Source of the DNA: an uncultured Anaeromusa sp.
GTDB lineage: Bacteria; Bacillota; Negativicutes; Anaeromusales; Anaeromusaceae
Length of the DNA: 64,000 nucleotides
Direction: 5' to 3'
Assembly: GCF_963668665.1 (NCBI RefSeq)
Contig: NZ_OY764902.1
Span: forward strand, 62,001-126,000
The notes under the pieces: generated by a model
What the model was told of the DNA's origin: nothing
Database searches by the model: none
What the model saw: the letters and a program-made list of their open reading frames with translations, nothing else
Shown: piece after piece, positions 17,522-24,943 of the stretch
Layout of the letters: every line of letters starts with the position of its first letter
How positions within the stretch are numbered: the stretch's first letter is position 1
Made by a program: the position numbers and the translations under genes

Positions 17522-17708
17522 GGCCAATGTATATTTGCTGGAGAACGGGAAGGAAGAGCTATTGTTGGAGCGTGTAGATACGATTGTTCCTAAAGCCAAT
17601 GAAATTTTTTTAGAGAATATTTTCGGACAACGTAAAACCTTGGCTGCGCAGATTAAAGAATTGCATTTGGTGGACCACCGGATCATTCTGGAACGGGTGC
17701 AGAAATAG
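17514..17708 (+). CDS. CooT-family small nickel-binding protein
   Basis: A 64-residue protein beginning MCEANVYLLENG, the CooT/DUF2097-like signature in which Cys2 contributes to nickel binding in Rhodospirillum rubrum CooT, a maturation factor for carbon monoxide dehydrogenase. The start is the ATG at 17514 after AGGAGG; an upstream GTG/ATG extension would lie inside DUF3842. No CODH gene is in the window. LarA, about 4 kb away, is a nickel enzyme, but a link is only a guess. Confidence 0.75.
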   Translation: MCEANVYLLENGKEELLLERVDTIVPKANEIFLENIFGQRKTLAAQIKELHLVDHRIILERVQK

Positions 17709-17710
17709 GC

Positions 17711-18550
17711 ATGATTGACATTCGGAAGTTAGTAAAGCAATTTGGCTCGCGAACGGCGGTGGACGGGCTGGAATTGCGCATCCCCGCAGGAGAGATTTTT
17801 GGCCTTTTAGGGCCGAACGGCGCCGGCAAAACGACAACCATTCGCATCTTGACCACCTTGGCCAAGGCCAGCTCCGGCGAAGTGTTGGTTCATGGCTTTC
17901 GTTTAGGCAGTGAGGATGCGCAGATTAAAAAGCTGATCGGCGTTGTGCCGCAGCACTTTAACCTGGATGTGGACTTGACGGTGGAAGAAAATCTGGAATT
18001 GCACGGGCGCTTGCATCACATGGAGCGCTCTCTTTTGTTGCAGCGCATGAGTATGTTGTTGGAGTATGTGGAGCTGCAGGATCGTCGCAAGGAACGGATT
18101 CAGAGTTTGTCGGGAGGCATGAAGAGACGGGTGATGATTGCACGGGCGTTGTTGCATGAGCCGAAAATATTGTTTTTGGATGAGCCTACGGTGGGGCTGG
18201 ATCCGCAAGTGAGGCGTCGTTTGTGGGACTTGATTCGCCGCCTGAATAAAGACGGGGTTACAGTACTGCTGACAACCCATTATATTGAAGAAGCGGAGCA
18301 TCTGTGCCATCGTGTGGGGATTCTGGATAAGGGACGGCTTATTGCTTTAGAAACACCTGCGGTATTGTGTCAGCGCGTGGGCCCTTTTGTTGTTGAGTGG
18401 CCGGGAGAAGAGGGGCTGGAAAGCCGGTTCTTTTCCGAACGCAGCGAAGCGGCGGCTTTTGCGGCGCAGCTTGCGGGGGACGCGGTGTTACGGCAGTCTA
18501 ATCTGGAGGATGTATTTGTAGAAATGACGGGACGCAGGGTGAGTGTATGA
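17711..18550 (+). CDS. ABC-2 type exporter, ATP-binding protein
   Basis: Nucleotide-binding subunit (279 aa) of an ABC exporter of the daunorubicin-resistance/ABC-2 class. Walker A GPNGAGKTT (34-42), signature LSGGMKRR, Walker B ILFLDEPTVGLDP and the switch His in TTHYIEEAE are all present, so it should be active. It starts 2 nt after the CooT gene and its TGA overlaps the ATG of the permease. The substrate is unknown. Confidence 0.9.
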   Translation: MIDIRKLVKQFGSRTAVDGLELRIPAGEIFGLLGPNGAGKTTTIRILTTLAKASSGEVLVHGFRLGSEDAQIKKLIGVVPQHFNLDVDLTVEENLELHGRLHHMERSLLLQRMSMLLEYVELQDRRKERIQSLSGGMKRRVMIARALLHEPKILFLDEPTVGLDPQVRRRLWDLIRRLNKDGVTVLLTTHYIEEAEHLCHRVGILDKGRLIALETPAVLCQRVGPFVVEWPGEEGLESRFFSERSEAAAFAAQLAGDAVLRQSNLEDVFVEMTGRRVSV

Positions 18551-19290
18551 TCGAAGATGTATGGACTGTATTTTGGCGAGACTGGCTTGTATTGCACCGC
18601 CGCCTGGCTAAGTTTATTTTATCGCGCATGGTAACGCCGATTTTGTACCTGGTCGCTTTTGGCTGGGGTTTGGGCCGTTCTATGTCCTGGAGCGGCGGCA
18701 GTTATTTGGACTATATTGTACCGGGCATCTTGGCGCTGAATTCCATGAATATCAGCTTTAGCTCCGTAGGCTCGCCGCTTAATATGAGCCGCTTGTACCA
18801 TAAGACATTGGAAGAATATCTGATTGCGCCTATTTCTTCCGTTTCTTTTGTTGTAGGCAAGATTTTGGGCGGCGTAGTCCGCGGTATGTTATCTTCGCTG
18901 GTGATTTTGTTATTGGCCTGGCTGTTTGGCGCTGTGCTGAATTTGGATGGCTGGTTTGTACTGTTTCTATTTTGCAATTGCTTTTTGTTTGCGGCTTTAG
19001 GCGTTGTAGCGGCCTTGCTTATTGACTCGCATGAGGATATGGCCAACTTTAGTACGTACATATTATTGCCTATGTCTTTTTTGTGCGGCACCTTTTTTTC
19101 CCCGGACCGCTTGCCTCAGGCGGCAGCCTGGGTAGTGGAGCTGTTGCCGCTGACCCACGCCAGCCAGTCCCTTCGCCAGTTGGCTGGGGGCGGAGAAATT
19201 CCTTTTGTTTCGCTTGCAGTGTTGTTGCTTTATGGCGTGGCTTTTTCCGTCTGGGGCGTGAGGGCGCTTGAAAAACTTCGTCGCTGTTAG
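18547..19290 (+). CDS. ABC-2 type exporter, permease
   Basis: Membrane partner of the preceding ATPase (247 aa, about six hydrophobic helices). The ABC-2 layout is clear: a basic N-terminus, helix near 20, DYIVPGILALNS, and the C-terminal MSFLCGTFFSPDRLP...LPLTHASQSLRQL segment typical of NodJ/DrrB-like permeases. It overlaps the ATPase by 4 nt. No terminator is seen before the following tRNA promoter. Confidence 0.9.
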   Translation: MIEDVWTVFWRDWLVLHRRLAKFILSRMVTPILYLVAFGWGLGRSMSWSGGSYLDYIVPGILALNSMNISFSSVGSPLNMSRLYHKTLEEYLIAPISSVSFVVGKILGGVVRGMLSSLVILLLAWLFGAVLNLDGWFVLFLFCNCFLFAALGVVAALLIDSHEDMANFSTYILLPMSFLCGTFFSPDRLPQAAAWVVELLPLTHASQSLRQLAGGGEIPFVSLAVLLLYGVAFSVWGVRALEKLRRC

Positions 19291-19294
19291 AAAC

Positions 19295-19323
19295 TTGACA
19301 GGACGGCTTTAGTGGGATATACT
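19295..19323 (+). promoter_or_regulatory. Promoter of tRNA-Arg(ACG)
   Basis: TTGACA (19295-19300), 17-nt spacer, TATACT (19318-19323), 13 nt before the tRNA. Confidence 0.9.
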
Positions 19324-19336
19324 TACTTACGCAGAT

Positions 19337-19413
19337 GACTCCGTAGCTCAGCTGGATAGAGCGTTTGACTACGAATCAAAAGGTCGCAGGTTCGAATCCT
19401 GCCGGGGTCACCA
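19337..19413 (+). tRNA. tRNA-Arg (anticodon ACG)
   Basis: 77 nt with encoded CCA. Acceptor GACTCCG/CGGGGTC, anticodon loop CTACGAA; A34 is presumably edited to inosine. Confidence 0.95.
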
Positions 19414-19424
19414 TTATGATTAGT

Positions 19425-19457
19425 AAAGCTTTGCGATAAATTCGCAAAGCTTTTTTT
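19425..19457 (+). terminator. Terminator of tRNA-Arg(ACG)
   Basis: AAAGCTTTGCGA (19425-19436) pairs perfectly with TCGCAAAGCTTT (19442-19453), followed by more T. Confidence 0.92.
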
Positions 19458-19569
19458 ATTTCTAGATTACGTAATCGATAAAGGAACAATATGGAAAATG
19501 CGATATCATTATTGTAGGGATGGGAAGACGGAATGATTCTGTCGCGGATTCATCAAGGAGGATGATGCT

Positions 19570-20652
19570 ATGAAAATTACCGAATCGACAGTGAAGCTGA
19601 GCAGTCAGCACACAGCGGTGAGCAAAACCCAGGAGCAAGAGACTCTGGAAGCCTGGGTGGACGGCAAACAGGGGGCTAAGGCGGGAACGGACGCAGTCAA
19701 AGTAGATGTATCGGCGCTGGCCAAGGAACTGCAGCAGAAGGCGACGGGAACCGAGGCTGCGAAAGAAGTGACAGATCCCTTTGAAATGAGCGATGAGAAC
19801 AAGCGTAAACTGGAAATGCTGCAACGCTTTATGGAGGCGTTAACAGGGAAGAAGTTTAAGTTTGTCATGCCACAGCTTGATAAAGAGACGCGTCGGGCGA
19901 TGACAACGCAGGTGAGCCTGCAACTGAATGTTGCAGGAGGCGGCAGCGGCAGCGGCAGCGCCGTGCAGGCGGGTCCGCAGCGCGTTGGCTGGGGCGTTCG
20001 TTACGACTACAGTCGGGAACACTATGAAGCGGAACAAGTATCCTTTCAGGCGCAGGGCCTTGTCAAAACCGCAGATGGTCGGGAAATTCGCTTTGATATG
20101 CAAATGAACATGAGCCGAGAATTATATCAGAGCGAGCACCTTAGTCTCAAGGCGGGGGATGCGGCCATTGATCCGTTGGTGATTGAATTTGGCGAACCCT
20201 TTGCTAAATTTTCCGGGCAAAAAGTTAATTTTGACTTAGATAACGACGGTTCAGCGGAAGAAATTCCTTTTTTAGCGTCAGGTAGCGGCTTTTTGATGCT
20301 GGATAAGAATAATGACGGCAAGGCGACGGACGGCAGCGAATTGTTCGGGCCTTCGACAGGTCAGGGCTTTTCCGAATTGGCTGCATATGATAGTGACGGC
20401 AATCAATGGATTGATGAAAATGATTCGATTTACAATAAGCTGCGGATTTGGACGAAAGACGCTAATGGCCAGGATCAGCTTCTGGCGTTGGGCCAAGCTG
20501 GAGTGGGCGCTATTTATTTAGGGAATGTATCGACCGAATTTTCCATGAAGGATGCTGCAGGCAATGCCCAGGGGCAGATGCGGACGAGCAGCGTCTTTCT
20601 TAAAGAAAATGGTCAGGTCGGCATGGTCAAGCAGATTGATTTGATAGTGTAA
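19570..20652 (+). CDS. Unknown protein with three EF-hand-like calcium motifs
   Basis: A 360-residue protein without signal peptide or membrane segment. Residues 1-120 are polar and helical (LEMLQRFMEALTGKKFKF). A Gly-Ser linker at about 123-131 precedes a beta-rich part. Three Asp-rich loops follow at 222-231 (DLDNDGSAEE), 245-256 (DKNNDGKATDGSE) and 273-285 (DSDGNQWIDEND), which look like calcium-binding EF-hand or dockerin-like loops. The start follows AAGGAGG. It is a lone gene between tRNA loci, with a strong terminator. Function unknown; similar Ca-loop proteins in this class are often surface or secreted, which a missing signal peptide does not support here. Confidence 0.72.
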   Translation: MKITESTVKLSSQHTAVSKTQEQETLEAWVDGKQGAKAGTDAVKVDVSALAKELQQKATGTEAAKEVTDPFEMSDENKRKLEMLQRFMEALTGKKFKFVMPQLDKETRRAMTTQVSLQLNVAGGGSGSGSAVQAGPQRVGWGVRYDYSREHYEAEQVSFQAQGLVKTADGREIRFDMQMNMSRELYQSEHLSLKAGDAAIDPLVIEFGEPFAKFSGQKVNFDLDNDGSAEEIPFLASGSGFLMLDKNNDGKATDGSELFGPSTGQGFSELAAYDSDGNQWIDENDSIYNKLRIWTKDANGQDQLLALGQAGVGAIYLGNVSTEFSMKDAAGNAQGQMRTSSVFLKENGQVGMVKQIDLIV

Positions 20653-20663
20653 AAAACAATAAA

Positions 20664-20701
20664 AAAAGGACAGCAAGTGCATAAATGCTTGCTGTCCTTT
20701 T
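20664..20701. terminator. Bidirectional terminator between the EF-hand gene and the tRNA cluster
   Basis: A stem of AAAAGGACAGCAAG (20664-20677) with CTTGCTGTCCTTTT (20688-20701), 14 bp, flanked by A- and T-runs. It can end both the plus-strand gene and the minus-strand tRNA operon. Confidence 0.9.
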
Positions 20702-20717
20702 GAATTACCTTATAAAA

Positions 20718-20801
20718 TGGTGCGGGCGAGAGGACTTGAACCTCCACACCTTACGGCAACAGATCCTAAGTCTGCCGCGTCTGCCATTCCGCCACGCCCG
20801 C
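20718..20801 (-). tRNA. tRNA-Leu (anticodon TAG)
   Basis: 84 nt with encoded CCA and a long variable arm. Anticodon loop CTTAGGA, acceptor GCGGGCG/CGCCCGC. Last gene of the minus-strand His-Gln-Lys-Leu operon. Confidence 0.93.
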
Positions 20802-20816
20802 GAGAAAATAAAAAAA

Positions 20817-20892
20817 TGGTGACCCACGTTGGACTCGAACCAACGACACCCTGATTAAAAGTCAGGTGCTCTACCGACTGAGCTAGTGGGTC
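20817..20892 (-). tRNA. tRNA-Lys (anticodon TTT)
   Basis: 76 nt with encoded CCA. Acceptor GACCCAC/GTGGGTC, anticodon loop CTTTTAA. Confidence 0.95.
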
Positions 20893-20896
20893 ATAA

Positions 20897-20972
20897 TGGC
20901 TGGGGCGGCTGGACTCGAACCAACGCATACCGGAGTCAAAGTCCGGTGCCTTACCGACTTGGCTACGCCCCA
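20897..20972 (-). tRNA. tRNA-Gln (anticodon TTG)
   Basis: 76 nt with encoded CCA. Acceptor TGGGGCG/CGCCCCA, anticodon loop CTTTGAC. Confidence 0.95.
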
Positions 20973-20987
20973 ACAGTATGAAATTAA

Positions 20988-21064
20988 TGGGGTGACTAGA
21001 GGGGTTCGAACCCTCGAATAACGGAGCCACAATCCGCCGTGTTAACCACTTCACCATAGCCACC
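20988..21064 (-). tRNA. tRNA-His (anticodon GTG)
   Basis: 77 nt including the extra 5' G (G-1) opposite C73, which is diagnostic for tRNA-His. Anticodon loop TTGTGGC, CCA encoded. First gene of the minus-strand tRNA operon. Confidence 0.95.
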
Positions 21065-21084
21065 ATGTCTCTGCGACGTGACTT

Positions 21085-21114
21085 ATTATAGACTAGGAAA
21101 GGAGGAACTGTCAA
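21085..21114 (-). promoter_or_regulatory. Consensus promoter of the His-Gln-Lys-Leu tRNA operon
   Basis: On the minus strand: TTGACA (21114-21109), 18-nt spacer, TATAAT (21090-21085), 20 nt before tRNA-His. Perfect in both boxes. Confidence 0.92.
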
Positions 21115-21310
21115 GGGTCATTTTGCAAAACGTTATTATCTTGGTATAAGAGGGCGCGAACGCAGTTGTTTTGCGGTGCGAAGCGTACGGAGGCTGCTAA
21201 GTTGGAAGGGTATGGGGTCACTTTTTGAAAAATTTGCGGGAATTAGTTTTTCTGCAAAGAAGATGTTTTTTATTATTATTAAGGAAGGGAAATTAAATGC
21301 ACTTAAACGG

Positions 21311-21340
21311 TTGACACTGCTGGTGCAAATGGTATATAAT
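21311..21340 (+). promoter_or_regulatory. Consensus promoter of tRNA-Gly(GCC)
   Basis: TTGACA (21311-21316), 18-nt spacer, TATAAT (21335-21340). The 190 bp between the two divergent tRNA promoters show no gene. Confidence 0.92.
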
Positions 21341-21374
21341 CATATACGTCGCTGAGGACAGCGGCAGCATAAAT

Positions 21375-21449
21375 GCGGAAGTGGCTCAGTGGTAGAGCAT
21401 CGCCTTGCCAAGGCGAGGGTCGCGAGTTCGAATCTCGTCTTCCGCTCCA
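21375..21449 (+). tRNA. tRNA-Gly (anticodon GCC)
   Basis: 75 nt with encoded CCA. Acceptor GCGGAAG/CTTCCGC, anticodon loop TTGCCAA. Confidence 0.95.
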
Positions 21450-21456
21450 GAAAATC

Positions 21457-21484
21457 AAACCAGCAGGGAACTGCTGGTTTTTTT
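21457..21484 (+). terminator. Terminator of tRNA-Gly(GCC)
   Basis: AAACCAGCAG (21457-21466), GGAA loop, CTGCTGGTTT (21471-21480), then TTTT. Confidence 0.92.
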
Positions 21485-21596
21485 GCGTCTGTTTCTTGTT
21501 TTTCCCCTGGGTGTGTGATAACATATTATGCATGACATGCGCATGCCCGTTTTTGGCTGCGCCATGAAGTCTATCATCAGGGAGGATTCGGCATTC

Positions 21597-22886
21597 ATGA
21601 AAGTAACTGCGGAAAAGCTCGACAACCATAAAATGACTCTGGAAATTGAAGTACCTCAGGCAGAGGTGGCTAAAGCCATTGACCAAGCCTGCCGCCAGTT
21701 GGCGAACCAAGTAAGCATTCCTGGCTTTCGTAAAGGCAAAGTGCCGCGTAAGATTTTAGAGCAGCGCATTGGTAAAGAAGCCATTTTAAACGAAGCGTTT
21801 GAGTTGATGGCTGGCAAGGCGTACGGCCAGGCGCTGGATGAGCAGGAATTAGATCCCGTAACTCGTCCGGAAGTGGAAGTTGTAACTTTGGCGGAAGATC
21901 AGCCGCTGGTGTTTAAAGCAACGGTCACGGTAAAACCGGAAGTGACTTTGGGCGAATACAAAAGCCTGAAGGTTGAGGCGCCTTCGACGGAAGTGTCCGA
22001 TGAAGAAGTTGAAAAACAACTGCAGTCCATGCGGGAGCGTCAGGCTAAAATGGTTGTTGCTGAAGGCGCTGAATTGGCCAACGGTGATTTTGCCATTATT
22101 GATTTTAAAGGTTTTGTGGCAGGAGAAGCCTTTGAAGGCGGCGAAGGTAAAGCATATCCGCTGGAAATCGGCTCCGGTTCCTTTATTCCCGGCTTTGAGG
22201 AGCAATTGGTCGGCGCTAAAGCCGGCGAAGAGCGTAAAGTCAATGTAACCTTCCCGGAAGAGTATCATGCAGAAGCGCTGGCTGGCAAAGAAGCTGTGTT
22301 TGAAGTTACCATTCAGGACATTAAGCGCAAAGAACTGCCGGCTCTTGACGACGAGTTCGCCAAAGACGCCAGCGTATTTGCTACGCTGGATGAACTGCGG
22401 GCCGACGTGCGCAACAAATTGGAACAAACGGCCGCTACCCGTGCGGAAACCGAGTTCCGGACTACGGCGATTAAACTGGCTGTTTCGAATGCAACAGTGG
22501 ACTTGCCGGAAGTAATGGTGGAGCAGCGCATTGATAACATGATCAATGATCTGGACATCAACTTGCAAAGCCGGGGTATGCGTTTGGAGCAGTACTTGGC
22601 TTTTTCCAAAATGGACATGGCGGCATTGAAAGAGCAGTATCGCGAGCCGGCTACAGAAGCGGTAAAAGGCGATATGGTCTTAGAAGCCATCGTGAAGGCG
22701 GAAAATATTGAAGCGGCTCCGGAAGATTTGGAAGCGGAAATGGTTACTATGGCTTCCGCTTATGGCAGCAAAGTTAAAGATGTGGCCAAAATCATCCAAA
22801 AGCAGGGCTATACCGGTGCATTCTTGCAGTCCATTCTGCGTAAAAAAGCAACTCAGTTGATTTTGGATACCGTAGAAAAAGCATAA
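21597..22886 (+). CDS. tig: Trigger factor
   Basis: Ribosome-bound chaperone and peptidyl-prolyl isomerase (429 aa). The N-terminal ribosome-binding domain carries the GFRKGKVPR signature near residue 45. The FKBP domain (about 150-245) shows IDFKGFVAGEAFEGG and GSGSFIPGFEEQL. The rest is the helical C-terminal cradle. The ATG at 21597 follows GGGAGGATT; an in-frame ATG at 21528 adds 23 residues without a site. It starts the conserved tig-clpP-clpX-lon-engB block. Confidence 0.96.
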   Translation: MKVTAEKLDNHKMTLEIEVPQAEVAKAIDQACRQLANQVSIPGFRKGKVPRKILEQRIGKEAILNEAFELMAGKAYGQALDEQELDPVTRPEVEVVTLAEDQPLVFKATVTVKPEVTLGEYKSLKVEAPSTEVSDEEVEKQLQSMRERQAKMVVAEGAELANGDFAIIDFKGFVAGEAFEGGEGKAYPLEIGSGSFIPGFEEQLVGAKAGEERKVNVTFPEEYHAEALAGKEAVFEVTIQDIKRKELPALDDEFAKDASVFATLDELRADVRNKLEQTAATRAETEFRTTAIKLAVSNATVDLPEVMVEQRIDNMINDLDINLQSRGMRLEQYLAFSKMDMAALKEQYREPATEAVKGDMVLEAIVKAENIEAAPEDLEAEMVTMASAYGSKVKDVAKIIQKQGYTGAFLQSILRKKATQLILDTVEKA

Positions 22887-22917
22887 AGGGCTGTGTAATA
22901 CTATCTAATTTAACTAG

Positions 22918-22946
22918 AAACTGTTGTCGATTTTCGGCAACAGTTT
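22918..22946 (+). other. Stable hairpin between tig and clpP
   Basis: A 13-bp stem (22918-22930 with 22934-22946, TTT loop, one G:U), followed by CACT rather than a T-run. It is more likely a processing or stability element, or a weak attenuator, than a full terminator. Confidence 0.5.
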
Positions 22947-22973
22947 CACTACCATACAGAGAGGTGTGAAAAC

Positions 22974-23579
22974 ATGAGCTATGTGCCGATCGTTGTGGAA
23001 CAATCCAGCCGTGGAGAACGTTCCTATGACATTTATTCGAGACTTTTAAAAGATCGTATTGTTTTTTTGGGCGGTCCCATTGACGATCATGTGGCCAATC
23101 TGGTCATTGCCCAGCTTTTGTTTTTGGAATCGGAAGATCCGGATAAAGACATCCATCTTTATATCAACAGCCCCGGCGGCGTGGTAACGGCTGGCATGGC
23201 TATTTATGATACCATGCAGTATATCAAGCCGGATGTATCTACCATTTGCATCGGCTCGGCCGCTTCCATGGGCGCGTTGCTTTTAACTGCAGGCGCTAAA
23301 GGGAAACGGTACGCTTTGCCGTATGCGCGGGTTATGATTCATCAGCCTCTTGGCGGCGCACAGGGGCAGGCAACAGATATTGAGATTCAGGCCAAAGAGA
23401 TTTTACGGATGAAGGAGACTCTGAACGGCATTTTGGCTTCGCATACCGGCCAGCCATTGGAACGGGTCTGCCAAGATACGGAACGGGATTACTTCATGTC
23501 CAGCGAACAGGCGTTAGAGTATGGCATTATTGATTCCGTGATTCGGCGGGATGAACGAAATCCGAAGACTCCGGAATAG
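22974..23579 (+). CDS. clpP: ATP-dependent Clp protease proteolytic subunit
   Basis: Serine peptidase that forms the tetradecameric chamber used by ClpX (201 aa). Catalytic residues: S98 in GSAASMGA, H123 in MIHQPLGG and an Asp near 172 in DTERDYFMS. It starts at the ATG at 22974 after GAGAGGTG. The clpX gene follows after 12 nt and supplies its unfoldase partner. Confidence 0.97.
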   Translation: MSYVPIVVEQSSRGERSYDIYSRLLKDRIVFLGGPIDDHVANLVIAQLLFLESEDPDKDIHLYINSPGGVVTAGMAIYDTMQYIKPDVSTICIGSAASMGALLLTAGAKGKRYALPYARVMIHQPLGGAQGQATDIEIQAKEILRMKETLNGILASHTGQPLERVCQDTERDYFMSSEQALEYGIIDSVIRRDERNPKTPE

Positions 23580-23591
23580 GAGAGTGAAACT

Positions 23592-24860
23592 ATGTTGAAA
23601 TTCGGAGACGATAAAAGCCAACTGAAATGTTCTTTTTGCGGCAAGCTGCAAGAGCAGGTGCGCAAGCTGGTAGCAGGTCCTGGCGTCTATATTTGTGATG
23701 AATGCATTGAATTATGCAATGAAATCATCGAAGAAGAGTTGGGAGAAGAAGTAGAAGTAGAGCTTACGTCGCTTCCTAAACCCAAGCAGATCAAAGATAT
23801 TTTGGATCAATACGTCATTGGGCAAGAGGATGCTAAAAAGACCTTGGCCGTGGCTGTGTACAACCACTATAAACGCATCAACTACGGAGCGCGCAAGGAC
23901 GAGGTGGAATTGCAAAAATCCAATATCGTCATGGTGGGACCTACCGGCAGCGGCAAGACGCTCTTGGCGCAGACTCTGGCGAAGATTTTGAATGTACCTT
24001 TTGCGGTTGCGGACGCTACCTCATTGACCGAAGCAGGCTATGTTGGCGAGGATGTGGAAAACATTCTGCTTAAGCTGATTCAGGCTGCGGATTATGATGT
24101 GGAACGGGCGGAAAAAGGGATTATTTATATTGATGAAATCGATAAAATCGCCCGCAAATCCGAAAACCCGTCCATTACCCGCGACGTATCTGGTGAGGGC
24201 GTGCAACAGGCGCTCTTGAAAATTCTGGAGGGAACGGTTGCCAGCGTGCCGCCTCAGGGGGGACGCAAGCATCCGCACCAGGAGTTTATCCAGATTGATA
24301 CGACGAATATTCTCTTTATCTGCGGCGGAGCTTTCAGCGGCGTCGATAAGCTCATCAGCGGTCGCGTAGGCCAAAAATCTATGGGCTTCGGCGCAGAGAT
24401 CAAGAGCAAGCACGAGGAAAACATCGGTGAATTGTTGCGGAAGATTTTACCGGAAGATTTGCTGAAATTTGGCTTGATTCCGGAATTTATCGGCCGCCTG
24501 CCGGTGATTGTCACGCTGGATGCGCTGGATGAAGAAGCGCTGATGCGCATTTTGGTAGAGCCCAAAAATGCGCTGGTGAAGCAGTATCAGAAGTTCTTGG
24601 AGATGGACGAGGTGCAGCTGGAATTCCAACCGGATGCGCTGCAGGCCATCGCCAAAGAAGCGCTTAAGCGCAATACCGGAGCTCGCGGGTTGCGCGCTAT
24701 CATCGAAAGCATTATGCGTAATGTCATGTATGAGGTTCCTTCAAACAGTGAGATTAGCAAATGCACGGTGACGCAAGAAGCGGTTCTCCATCAAGCTGAC
24801 CCCTTGTTGAGCAAGGAAAAAGAAAAAAAGGGGCGCGGCAAAAAAGAAGAGTCGGCATGA
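23592..24860 (+). CDS. clpX: ATP-dependent Clp protease ATP-binding subunit ClpX
   Basis: AAA+ unfoldase (422 aa) that feeds substrates to ClpP. The N-terminal zinc-binding domain has C13, C16, C35 and C38. Walker A GPTGSGKT is at 116-123, Walker [10 protein letters not shown] near 178, and the IGF-type loop for ClpP docking lies in the [19 protein letters not shown] region. The C-terminal tail is basic ([11 protein letters not shown]). It ends before a hairpin terminator that separates it from lon. Confidence 0.97.
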   Translation: MLKFGDDKSQLKCSFCGKLQEQVRKLVAGPGVYICDECIELCNEIIEEELGEEVEVELTSLPKPKQIKDILDQYVIGQEDAKKTLAVAVYNHYKRINYGARKDEVELQKSNIVMVGPTGSGKTLLAQTLAKILNVPFAVADATSLTEAGYVGEDVENILLKLIQAADYDVERAEKGIIYIDEIDKIARKSENPSITRDVSGEGVQQALLKILEGTVASVPPQGGRKHPHQEFIQIDTTNILFICGGAFSGVDKLISGRVGQKSMGFGAEIKSKHEENIGELLRKILPEDLLKFGLIPEFIGRLPVIVTLDALDEEALMRILVEPKNALVKQYQKFLEMDEVQLEFQPDALQAIAKEALKRNTGARGLRAIIESIMRNVMYEVPSNSEISKCTVTQEAVLHQADPLLSKEKEKKGRGKKEESA

Positions 24861-24863
24861 GCT

Positions 24864-24895
24864 AAAGCCGGTAGGGTGCACCCTGCCGGCTTTCT
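24864..24895 (+). terminator. Terminator after clpX
   Basis: AAAGCCGGTAGGG (24864-24876), TGCA loop, CCCTGCCGGCTTT (24881-24893), then CTTG. The T-tail is short, so termination may be partial. Confidence 0.7.
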
Positions 24896-24943
24896 TGATA
24901 ATGTGATTTAGAAAAAGAATCCTCGTAAAGGAGGACGTAGTAA

